Source of the DNA: Blautia pseudococcoides
GTDB taxonomy: Bacteria; Bacillota; Clostridia; Lachnospirales; Lachnospiraceae
Assembly (NCBI RefSeq): GCF_001689125.2
Contig: NZ_CP015405.2
Coordinates: 62,001-126,000 of the forward strand
Length of the DNA: 64,000 bases
Direction: 5' to 3'
Below are positions 15,268 through 23,603 of the stretch, one piece after another. Below the pieces are notes generated by a model. That model worked only from the letters and a program-made list of their open reading frames with translations. It searched no databases and was not told where the DNA came from. The translations under genes were made by a program, and so were the position numbers. The first letter of the stretch is position 1; the number at the start of each line of letters is the position of its first letter.

Positions 15268-18200
15268 ATGAATAAAACCGCAATAAAAAGTTTTGCCGTC
15301 TGGGCACGTAACAAATTGAGAGAAGAAATCAGAACGAGAGCAGGATTTGTAGGAATTGCTGAAGGTGGAATCGCAGAGCCATTACCGGCATCTACATCAG
15401 AAATCAAATATTTTGATGTAGGAGCTGCACAGCCTATATCTGTAACAGGTAAGGAATTAAGGGAAAGAGAAAAACTGGTAAGACAGTTAGAACAACAAAC
15501 AGAACAAAACGATGGGGATTATAAAAAAATTTATAACCAGATGATAGAAGATTATGCATATGACTGGTTCAATCGTCTGATCGCTATACGTTTTATGGAA
15601 GTGAATGAATACTTTCCGGATAATCTGCGTGTGTTGTCCTCCACAGAAGAAGGGGCGAGGGATCCGGATATTGTATCCCTACCATTTAGTTCAGATTTGG
15701 AGTTTTCAGAGAAAGAACGGGAGCAGATCATTGAATGGAAGACAAATGGAAAAAGTGACAGCCTGTTCCGGTTTTTGCTGAAAAAACGCTGCAATCAGCT
15801 CCATGAATGCCTGCCTGGATTATTTGAAGAAGAAGGAGATGCATCTGAGCTTATGATGCACTTTTCTTTTGTTGATAAGGATGGGATCATCTATCATCTG
15901 GTGCATGACATTGAAGAAGAAGACTGGAAAGAGCAGGTCCAGATCATTGGGTGGATTTACCAATATTATAATTCGGAATTAAAGGACGAGACGTTTGCAC
16001 AGGCGAAAAAGGGCAAGAAGATCAGCAAAGAAAGAATACCATCGGCCACACAGTTGTTTACACCGGATTGGATTGTACGTTATATGGTAGAAAACGCATT
16101 GGGGAGAATATGGCTGGAAGGACATCCGGACGACGTACTGAAAGCAGAATGGAAATACTATTTGGAAGAAGCAGAACAGGAGCCAGAGGTACAGGCCCAA
16201 CTGGAGGAAATCAGAAAAGAATATGGTCAATTGACACCGGAAGAATTGACATTCATTGATCCTTGTATGGGGTCCGGGCATATTTTAGTCTATGCATTTG
16301 ATGTATTGATGCAGATTTATGAATCACAGGGATATACAAAGCGGGATGCGGTGCGATCCATATTAAAAAATAACCTGTACGGATTGGATATTGATGGCAG
16401 GGCTTATCAGCTTGCTTATTTTTCGATAATGATGAAGGCAAGAGAGTATGATACCAGGATATTGGAAAGAGGGATTGCGCCGCAGGTGTATGCGATACAG
16501 GAAAGTAACGGAATTAACCGTAATCAGTTAAATTATTTTGGTGCTGATTTAGAAGAAATACAGAAGAAGGATGCATTACAGCAGATGAATGAACTGTTGG
16601 ATACATTTAAAGATGCAAAGGAATATGGTTCTATTTTAAATGTGAAACAGTATGATTGGGAACTGCTTGATAGATTTGTCGGTTCGATCGTAAATGATAT
16701 GCAGATGGATTTTGAGACTGTTGGGATAGATGAGACGAGAAAGTTGTTAAAGGTTATTCTTTACAACGCTAAAAACCTGGCACGGAAATATGACGTTGCA
16801 TGTACAAATCCACCTTATATGGGAATCAGTAATGGAAATAAAAAACTGAATGATTATGTAAAAAAGCATTATCCGGATAGCAAATCAGATTTATTTGCTG
16901 TGTTTATTGAGAAATGCGGACAGATGATTAAAAGAAATGGATATCGTTCAATGATTACACAGCATGCGTGGATGTTTCTTTCAAGTTTTGTAAAGCTGCG
17001 AAAAAAAATGCTCCAGGCGGATATTGTGAATATGGCTCATTTGGGAGCAAGGGCTTTTGAAGAAATTGGCGGTGAAGTAGTGCAGACGACGGCGTTTGTT
17101 GTGAGGAATGCTAATATTACAAGATATAAAGGCATATATTACAGGTTACTTGAGCCGACAACTCAAGTAGGTAAAGAAAAGATGTTTCTTGGAGGAGATA
17201 ATCACTATGAAGTTAAGCAAGATAATTTTTTGAAGATACCAGGATCACCGATTGCATATTGGGTTTCCAAAAATCTTTTTAGAGATTTTCAACAAGGTAA
17301 AAGTATTGGATTAACAGCAAAAGTATCTGAGGGGATAAAAACAGGTAATAATGAATATTTTCTTCGTTTATGGTTTGAAGTTAATTTAAAAAAATTCTCT
17401 ATGGCTAAAATCAGTAAAGAATATAAATGGTATCCACATCATAAAGGTGGAGAATTTCGCAAATGGTATGGGAATTTAGAATGGGTAATAAATTGGGAGT
17501 CTGATGGTGAAGAAATTAAAAAGTCATTTAATTCGGGATTGCAAGGACAGGATATGTATTTCCAATGTGTATGTGGCAGTACAAAAGTAAGCTCTAAGTC
17601 AACTTCTATGCGATATTATGAGAAAAATGTATTATTTGATTCAGGTGCACCATCAATAATGGCAGGGGTGAATACTAAATATATTTTAGCGTTAATAAAT
17701 AGTAAAGTAGGAAAGTATATTTTGAATATTCTAAATCCAACGCTTAACTTACAAGTAGGGGATTTGAAAAAAATTCCTATTTTGTATCAAAACTATAGTT
17801 TGATTAATGAATTATCGAGTTTATGTATTGAATTATCACGGCAGGACTGGGATTCCTTTGAAACTTCATGGGATTTCAAAAGACACCCTCTGATTTCATT
17901 TAGAAATCAAGATATATTTTATAATTCTGATGATAAGGCTGATTTTTCAAAGTCAGTGAATTATTCTATTGAGGGATCGTTTTTATTATATCAAGATTTT
18001 ATCAAGCGACGATTTAACCAGTTAAAATCCAATGAGGAAGAACTGAACCGTATTTTCATTGACATTTATGGCTTGCAAGATGAATTAACACCAGAAGTAG
18101 ATGACAAGGATGTAACTGTACGCAAAGCAGATTTGAGAAGAGATATTGGTAGTTTGATCTCCTATGCCGTAGGCTGTATGTTCGGCCGCTATTCCCTTGA

Positions 18201-18888
18201 CACCCCAGGCCTTGCCTACGCCGGCGGTGAATGGGATGCAACTAAATATTTCTCTTTCATTCCAGATAAAGACAATGTGATCCCAATCACCGATGCACGT
18301 TACCTGGACGATGATATTGTAGAATTATTCATCAAATGGCTCACCGTTGTTTATGGCAAAGAAACACTGGAAGAAAATCTTGATTTTATGGCTAAAGCAC
18401 TGGGAACAAAGGGAACGGACAGCAGAGATATTATCCGCAATTATTTCCTAAAGGATTTCTTCAAGGATCACTGTGCAGCTTATTCTGTAACCGGATCTGG
18501 AAAACGTCCGATTTACTGGCTCTTCGACAGCGGCAAACAAAATGGATTTAAGGCTTTGATTTACATGCATCGCTATCATGCAGATACGATTGGACGTGTA
18601 CGGGTTTCTTATTTACATCGTATACAGGAAAAATATGAGAATGAAGTGCGTGCCATTGACACGATGACACTGCATATGACTGACCAGAGGCAGATTGCAA
18701 TAGAGGAAAAGAGAAAAGAAAAGCTTTTGAAGCAGATAGCAGAAGTGAAAGAATATGATGAAAAGCTGGATCATCTTGCAGCAGAGAAGATAGAGATAGA
18801 CCTTGATGATGGGGTGAAGGTAAATTACGAGAAGGTTCAGACAGATCGTGATGGTATGAAGTATCAGATTCTTGCCCCGATAAAATAA
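15268..18888 (+). CDS. pglX: BREX adenine-specific DNA methyltransferase PglX
   Basis: PglX methylates an adenine in a short non-palindromic site to mark host DNA as self. The 1206-residue protein has the SAM-binding motif DPCMGSGH (~residue 330) and the catalytic NPPY (residues 514-517) of N6-adenine methylases. Bases ~17110-18040 (residues ~615-925), the expected target-recognition region, are much more AT-rich than the flanks: 17281-17340 is 19/60 GC whereas 18181-18240 is 38/60. That suggests the specificity part was exchanged by recombination. The frame is intact. GAGGGATGG precedes the start. Confidence 0.93.
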   Translation: MNKTAIKSFAVWARNKLREEIRTRAGFVGIAEGGIAEPLPASTSEIKYFDVGAAQPISVTGKELREREKLVRQLEQQTEQNDGDYKKIYNQMIEDYAYDWFNRLIAIRFMEVNEYFPDNLRVLSSTEEGARDPDIVSLPFSSDLEFSEKEREQIIEWKTNGKSDSLFRFLLKKRCNQLHECLPGLFEEEGDASELMMHFSFVDKDGIIYHLVHDIEEEDWKEQVQIIGWIYQYYNSELKDETFAQAKKGKKISKERIPSATQLFTPDWIVRYMVENALGRIWLEGHPDDVLKAEWKYYLEEAEQEPEVQAQLEEIRKEYGQLTPEELTFIDPCMGSGHILVYAFDVLMQIYESQGYTKRDAVRSILKNNLYGLDIDGRAYQLAYFSIMMKAREYDTRILERGIAPQVYAIQESNGINRNQLNYFGADLEEIQKKDALQQMNELLDTFKDAKEYGSILNVKQYDWELLDRFVGSIVNDMQMDFETVGIDETRKLLKVILYNAKNLARKYDVACTNPPYMGISNGNKKLNDYVKKHYPDSKSDLFAVFIEKCGQMIKRNGYRSMITQHAWMFLSSFVKLRKKMLQADIVNMAHLGARAFEEIGGEVVQTTAFVVRNANITRYKGIYYRLLEPTTQVGKEKMFLGGDNHYEVKQDNFLKIPGSPIAYWVSKNLFRDFQQGKSIGLTAKVSEGIKTGNNEYFLRLWFEVNLKKFSMAKISKEYKWYPHHKGGEFRKWYGNLEWVINWESDGEEIKKSFNSGLQGQDMYFQCVCGSTKVSSKSTSMRYYEKNVLFDSGAPSIMAGVNTKYILALINSKVGKYILNILNPTLNLQVGDLKKIPILYQNYSLINELSSLCIELSRQDWDSFETSWDFKRHPLISFRNQDIFYNSDDKADFSKSVNYSIEGSFLLYQDFIKRRFNQLKSNEEELNRIFIDIYGLQDELTPEVDDKDVTVRKADLRRDIGSLISYAVGCMFGRYSLDTPGLAYAGGEWDATKYFSFIPDKDNVIPITDARYLDDDIVELFIKWLTVVYGKETLEENLDFMAKALGTKGTDSRDIIRNYFLKDFFKDHCAAYSVTGSGKRPIYWLFDSGKQNGFKALIYMHRYHADTIGRVRVSYLHRIQEKYENEVRAIDTMTLHMTDQRQIAIEEKRKEKLLKQIAEVKEYDEKLDHLAAEKIEIDLDDGVKVNYEKVQTDRDGMKYQILAPIK

Positions 18889-18909
18889 AGTTGGAGATGT
18901 GACAGGGAT

Positions 18910-21477
18910 ATGGATGAATTGAATATTCAGGAAATAGAAAAAAAGTTAAATATAGAATTTGAAGCTGGGCAGCGGATTGTCTTTTGGTATGATGCAGATG
19001 CTTCTTTTGAGGACACTGTGGATCGATTAAAGCTGGAGGGTGTAGAAATTTTGCATTTAACGGATCGCAACACTTTCCGAACTAAAATCTTGATAGAACA
19101 TGAGGACAAGGAAGGAAAATATCTGATTTATGCACCTTTTGAAAAACCTGACGTGGAACATGATCATTTAGAAGATATCTTGTTATATTCTAAACAGTTC
19201 CATGCGGATCGTCTGTCTTTGATCGCAGCAGATATAGGCCTTCCGGACCGCTTCCGTGTGCCGTTAAAGAAACGATCTGTGTTCTTTGGTATTGGCCGGA
19301 AAAATACGAAGGAAGTAGTAAAGCGTATCAACGATTTTATCAAACGTGCCAGTGAGGTGGATTTACCATCGGCGGAATCGGATATGATTGATTTGTTGGC
19401 ATTATGTGTTATTTCCAAAGCCAGAAATGTCACGGTGGAAGACCTGATGTACGCTATCTTTGCTGCTGGAGAAGTTGAAAAACAGGAAATTATCACAGAG
19501 TTTAAGAAAGCGGATGTTGCCGATGCATTTTGGAAACTGTGCAGCCATCACTTTGGATATGAAGAAAGTGAGCCATCCTTACTGCGGCTGCTGTTATCTC
19601 TGTTCGCTGTTCATGCCTGCAGGGAATTTGAGGATGCTGTTCCAGATGCATGGAAATTATTTTTACAAGATAGTGTGAAAAGTAAAGCAACAAATATCAG
19701 TGTCCTTCTGGACAATATGATGAATAATGTCATCTACCAGGATACATTTGATGAAATATCCAAGACAGCAGAGACAGTGCTGGATGTCGAAAAGGCTTTT
19801 GGAAGAGTAAGCCTTGATAACCTGCTGGGCTGCACTTCTTTTCGGTATATAGATGAACTTCTGATCAAATGGATGATTGGACGGGAACTGGCAGAAGACA
19901 AGAACGCCATGATATCTGGCATGAGCATACCAGCTATCTGTGATATAAGAAAACGTCTTCACTTTGGAAATTATTATACAGCAGCGTATGATGCGTTGAA
20001 ATCCGGTTATGAAATCCTGACAATTGTAGGATTTACTCCCGAGCAGGAGCTTTCCAAACTCGCATCTGCATATATTAAATCTGATTACAGAGTGGATACG
20101 AATTATCGAACATTTATTACCTCTCTGGATAAATTAGAGGACAGCAGTTGGTTTGATGAATTAAAGATATTAATTCAAAATATCTATCAAAGGGAGTTTT
20201 TAGAAAAGATAGTCTATGCATGGAATAATGCTTTTGTGAAAAATGATATGCGCCGCATCATGCCATTTCAATCAGATTTCTATCAGGATAAGGTGAAAAA
20301 AATAAAGGAAAAAACAGTGGTTATCATCTCAGATGCATTTCGTTATGAAGCTGCTAAACAGTTGGCGGACAGATTTGAGGAGGATCAGAATTGTGAGATC
20401 AGAATGGACACCATGATGGGAACCTTGCCCTCTTATACAGCGGTTGGTATGGCAGCATTACTTCCCCATAAGGAATTATCCATGACAGAAGATAAAGAAC
20501 ATACCGTCTTATTAGATGGAAACGCTTGTGCCACAACGGAGCAAAGAAGAAAAATCCTCCAAAAAGAGAATGAAAATTCTGCAGCTGAATTATATGAAAA
20601 AATAGCTGAAATGAGTGCAAAAGAGTTAAAGGCATTTACAGTGGGAATGGAAGTCATCTATGTTTACCATAATCGCATTGATGCAACAGGTGAGACAGCC
20701 AGAACGGAGCATAGTGCATTAGCGGCCACAGAACAGGCGATTGATGAGATTTTTAGTATCATCAAGACATTTTCAAAGAGTGGAAATGTATATCGTTTTT
20801 TGGTGACAGCAGATCATGGCTACATTTATTCCAGAAAGAAACTGGAAGCGACTGATAAATTGGAGCATGAGGCAACGGAAGCTGCTTTTGTGGATCGGAG
20901 ATTCATTATAGATGACAGGGAGTTTACCGTAGACGGAGTATTTGCTGTTCCAATGAAGGCTGCATTAATGAACAATGCGCTGAAACGTTATATTATGTGT
21001 GCCAAAGGGATGAGCGTGTTCAAATGTGGTGGTGGTATGAATTATGTGCATGGGGGTTCGTCACCACAGGAACTGATTATTCCATCCCTGTTTGTAAAAA
21101 CGCAGCGGGGGGTTGTAGCAACCGAAGATGTGAAACTGAATCTGATCACAGATTTGAGAAAGATTACCAATCTTAAAGTGAAGCTAGACTTTTTCCAGGA
21201 AAAGACTGTGACAGATACAGTAAAGTCTACCATATACCGTTTGAAGTTTGAAGCAGATGATGGAGAAATTATTTCTAATGAAGTCCTTCTGGATGTAAAC
21301 AGTAAAGAAGAGAAGCCAGGGAATCGGATTTATACCATCAGTTTTGATATTAAGCGGAAATCTTATAGCAGTGGTCGAAACTATTTCCTGAAAATTGTAA
21401 ATGATAAGACCGGAGCAGAAAGCATGAGCCGGCAAGTGATTATGGATCTGCCATTTACGGGGGATTATGGATTTTAG
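18910..21477 (+). CDS. pglZ: BREX phosphatase-superfamily protein PglZ
   Basis: PglZ belongs to the alkaline-phosphatase superfamily and is a core BREX component. Visible metal-site motifs are VIISDAFRYEAA (~residue 470) and TADHGYIYSR (~632) in the 855-residue product. The N-terminal part is helical (FWYDADASFEDT near residue 25 is typical). GGAGATGTGACAGGG lies upstream of ATG 18910, 22 bases after pglX. The C-terminal ~120 residues form a beta-rich segment. All of pglX, pglZ and the following gene run in one direction with short gaps. Confidence 0.93.
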   Translation: MDELNIQEIEKKLNIEFEAGQRIVFWYDADASFEDTVDRLKLEGVEILHLTDRNTFRTKILIEHEDKEGKYLIYAPFEKPDVEHDHLEDILLYSKQFHADRLSLIAADIGLPDRFRVPLKKRSVFFGIGRKNTKEVVKRINDFIKRASEVDLPSAESDMIDLLALCVISKARNVTVEDLMYAIFAAGEVEKQEIITEFKKADVADAFWKLCSHHFGYEESEPSLLRLLLSLFAVHACREFEDAVPDAWKLFLQDSVKSKATNISVLLDNMMNNVIYQDTFDEISKTAETVLDVEKAFGRVSLDNLLGCTSFRYIDELLIKWMIGRELAEDKNAMISGMSIPAICDIRKRLHFGNYYTAAYDALKSGYEILTIVGFTPEQELSKLASAYIKSDYRVDTNYRTFITSLDKLEDSSWFDELKILIQNIYQREFLEKIVYAWNNAFVKNDMRRIMPFQSDFYQDKVKKIKEKTVVIISDAFRYEAAKQLADRFEEDQNCEIRMDTMMGTLPSYTAVGMAALLPHKELSMTEDKEHTVLLDGNACATTEQRRKILQKENENSAAELYEKIAEMSAKELKAFTVGMEVIYVYHNRIDATGETARTEHSALAATEQAIDEIFSIIKTFSKSGNVYRFLVTADHGYIYSRKKLEATDKLEHEATEAAFVDRRFIIDDREFTVDGVFAVPMKAALMNNALKRYIMCAKGMSVFKCGGGMNYVHGGSSPQELIIPSLFVKTQRGVVATEDVKLNLITDLRKITNLKVKLDFFQEKTVTDTVKSTIYRLKFEADDGEIISNEVLLDVNSKEEKPGNRIYTISFDIKRKSYSSGRNYFLKIVNDKTGAESMSRQVIMDLPFTGDYGF

Positions 21478-21491
21478 AAGGGAGATTTGGC

Positions 21492-22973
21492 ATGGCACGT
21501 TCAGTAGAATATTTAGAGAGCCTGGTTCGTGAGCTATCGAAGCTTCCAACTGAAGTAGAGTGGGTTGAATTTAAATGTAACAACAAAGATCCGGAACGTA
21601 TTGCAAAATATATTTCAGGACTTAGCAATGCAGCAACTCTGGCAGAGAGGACAAAGGCATACCTTGTCTGGGGTATTCAGGATGATACCCATAATATTGT
21701 TGGAACTGATCTTGAATATCGAAAAATGAAAAGAGGAAATGAGGAATTGGAAGCCTGGCTTGTACATATGATAAATCCGAAGATTAATTTCAGGTTTTAT
21801 GAGGTACAGATGGGGGCAGACCAAGACGGAAATGCAATATATGTAACGCTGATTGAAATTCCGGCTGCGGAAACAGAGCCAACCAGGTTTGAAAAAACGG
21901 CATACATTCGTGTGGGAACTAACTTAATGCCATTGGCCGGCCATAGGGAAAAAGAAGCACAGTTGTGGGCACTATTTGATACTACTCCTTATGAACTGCG
22001 AACAGCCTTTTCTAATGGATCAGAGGAAGATATTACGTCGCTTTTGGATTACACAAAATACTATGACAAGCTGGAACTGCCGATTCCAGGTAATCGTGAA
22101 AAGGTATTAGAAGACTTTAAAAAAGAGAAGTTTATAAAATTAAATGATGCAGGCCGATGGGATATTACAAACTATGGTGCGCTTATGTTTGCCAAAGATT
22201 TGAAAAAATTCGAGGGATTACTCAGGCGTGGTGTCCGGGTGATCCAATATCATGATACCACGCGGGTGGCTGGAATTGATGAGCAGGCTTTCGATTTGGG
22301 ATATGCCATTTCCTTTGAGGATATCGTAAAATATATTATGACCATTATTCCCCATGAAGAAATTATGGTGGACGGGATCAGAAAGAAAAAAACTGCATAC
22401 CCAGAAGTGGCAATTCGAGAACTTCTGGCAAACGTCATGATTCATCAGGCACTGGATCAAAAGGGAACCAGTCCAATGGTAGAGCTTTTTACTAATAGAA
22501 TAGAGTTTTCTAATGCAGGTGCACCATTGGTTGCTATTGATCGAATTGTTGATACGGTTCCAGTTTCCAGAAATGAGAATATTGCAGGATTTATGCATGG
22601 CTGCGGTATTTGTGAAGAACGTGGAAGCGGCTATGATAAAATTGTTGGTATCACGGGAAAATACAATATGTTGGCACCGCGTATTGAAAATCAGAATGAT
22701 CAATTTACAAAAGTAGTCATGTTTGCAAAAGTTCCGTTTGATCTTACAACGAAAGAAGACCGTATCCGAACCTGTTATATGCACGCATGTCTTGCCTATG
22801 TAAGTTTTGGTACGATTGGGAATATGGATGTCCGGGCGTTGTTTGGATTAGATGAGAAAGAAAAGACAAAAGCCTTCCGAATCATTAAAGACACTTTAGA
22901 TGCAGGCCTGATCAAACCGGTAGATCCTATGACCGCACCGAGATATATGAAATATATACCACACTGGGCATAG
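21492..22973 (+). CDS. AlbA_2/Schlafen-domain ATP-binding protein in place of BrxL
   Basis: The 493-residue product has an N-terminal AlbA_2 (Schlafen-like) domain: VEFKCNNKDPERIAKYISGLSNAA near residues 22-45 and a GIQDDTHNIVGTD loop near 67-79. A GHKL-type ATP-binding region follows (AIRELLANVMIHQALD, ~residues 300-315; GCGICEERGSGYDKI, ~370), then a winged-helix-like C-terminus. It starts 14 bases after pglZ behind AGGGAGA, exactly where type 1 BREX loci carry brxL. Schlafen-type domains can cleave RNA or bind nucleic acid; whether this protein is a BREX effector, regulator or stand-alone defence gene is not shown. Confidence 0.82.
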   Translation: MARSVEYLESLVRELSKLPTEVEWVEFKCNNKDPERIAKYISGLSNAATLAERTKAYLVWGIQDDTHNIVGTDLEYRKMKRGNEELEAWLVHMINPKINFRFYEVQMGADQDGNAIYVTLIEIPAAETEPTRFEKTAYIRVGTNLMPLAGHREKEAQLWALFDTTPYELRTAFSNGSEEDITSLLDYTKYYDKLELPIPGNREKVLEDFKKEKFIKLNDAGRWDITNYGALMFAKDLKKFEGLLRRGVRVIQYHDTTRVAGIDEQAFDLGYAISFEDIVKYIMTIIPHEEIMVDGIRKKKTAYPEVAIRELLANVMIHQALDQKGTSPMVELFTNRIEFSNAGAPLVAIDRIVDTVPVSRNENIAGFMHGCGICEERGSGYDKIVGITGKYNMLAPRIENQNDQFTKVVMFAKVPFDLTTKEDRIRTCYMHACLAYVSFGTIGNMDVRALFGLDEKEKTKAFRIIKDTLDAGLIKPVDPMTAPRYMKYIPHWA

Positions 22974-23109
22974 AATTTAAGTTACCGTAAGTTTCATAAA
23001 TTGTGATTTATAAAGATAATAGTTGGGATAAAGGCTGTGAAAAGGTTAAAACCGGGATTTTTAAGATGTTGGATTCTGCAATCTAAGTTACGCTAAGTTA
23101 CATAACGGG

Positions 23110-23155
23110 TAATTGTGAAGGTACTGAACAATTACTGTAACGATTTATTATAGAT
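23110..23155 (+). repeat. Short diverged repeat, copy 1
   Basis: GTGAAGGTACTGAA with a following ATTATTATAGA-like end matches 23503-23549 over about 46 bases. The two copies flank the small ORF at 23168-23389. AAGTTAC elements (AAGTTACCGTAAGTTT, AAGTTACGCTAAGTTAC) precede it at about 22979 and 23085. The stretch 22974-23167 is otherwise non-coding. Confidence 0.5.
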
Positions 23156-23167
23156 GGAGACGGAAGA

Positions 23168-23389
23168 ATGGGCCAAACAGAAATGATGGATAAACGATCC
23201 TATCAGTGGAAGTATAAGTACAACGACAAAAGATTACATGATTGGATACCAGGATTTACAGGGGATTGGGATGACAGGAAGTTTGGCATTGCAAACCTTC
23301 ATTGCATTAAAAAAAACTGTGTTAATTTTCAGATTATCTTTTATCAGAGCGCGGAAGATGCGGTGTTTAAGGCCCTGGGAGTGGAGTAG
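23168..23389 (+). CDS. Hypothetical 73-residue protein
   Basis: Not recognised. The start follows GGAGACGGAAG at good spacing, and the product is aromatic-rich (YQWKYKYNDKRLHDWIPGF, GDWDD) and has no membrane segment. It ends FYQSAEDAVFKALG. It is bracketed by two copies of a short repeat, so it may be a fragment of a larger gene or a small passenger of a repeat element. No function is proposed. Confidence 0.35.
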   Translation: MGQTEMMDKRSYQWKYKYNDKRLHDWIPGFTGDWDDRKFGIANLHCIKKNCVNFQIIFYQSAEDAVFKALGVE

Positions 23390-23412
23390 GAAAGGTAACT
23401 ATTCAGTAGGTC

Positions 23413-23473
23413 TGCGCATTCGCTATGCTGACCGTAAGAAAGCATTCCGCAGCCAAGCAAAAATCCCATGGCC
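23413..23473 (+). repeat. Interspersed repeat, copy 1 (second copy at 43686)
   Basis: The block GCTGACCGTAAGAA, then CAGCCAAGCAAAAATCCCATGGCC, aligns in the same order with 43686-43753 (GCTGACCGTGAGAA, CAGCCAGGCAAAATCCCAT), about 20 kb away in the same orientation. Both copies are intergenic. Confidence 0.5.
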
Positions 23474-23502
23474 AAAAACGATTCTGTATGGATTTTTGCC
23501 TG

Positions 23503-23549
23503 TAACTGTGAAGGTACTGAAAAGTCACTGGAAAAGTATTATTATAGAC
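23503..23549 (+). repeat. Short diverged repeat, copy 2
   Basis: Partner of 23110-23155; it shares TGTGAAGGTACTGAA and the ATTATTATAGA end. It lies about 55 bases upstream of the GTPase gene and may belong to its leader. Confidence 0.5.
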
Positions 23550-23603
23550 AACAGAAAGGGGCATTTTCGATGGGTATACATCAGAAAATAGGACAATTAC
23601 CAT

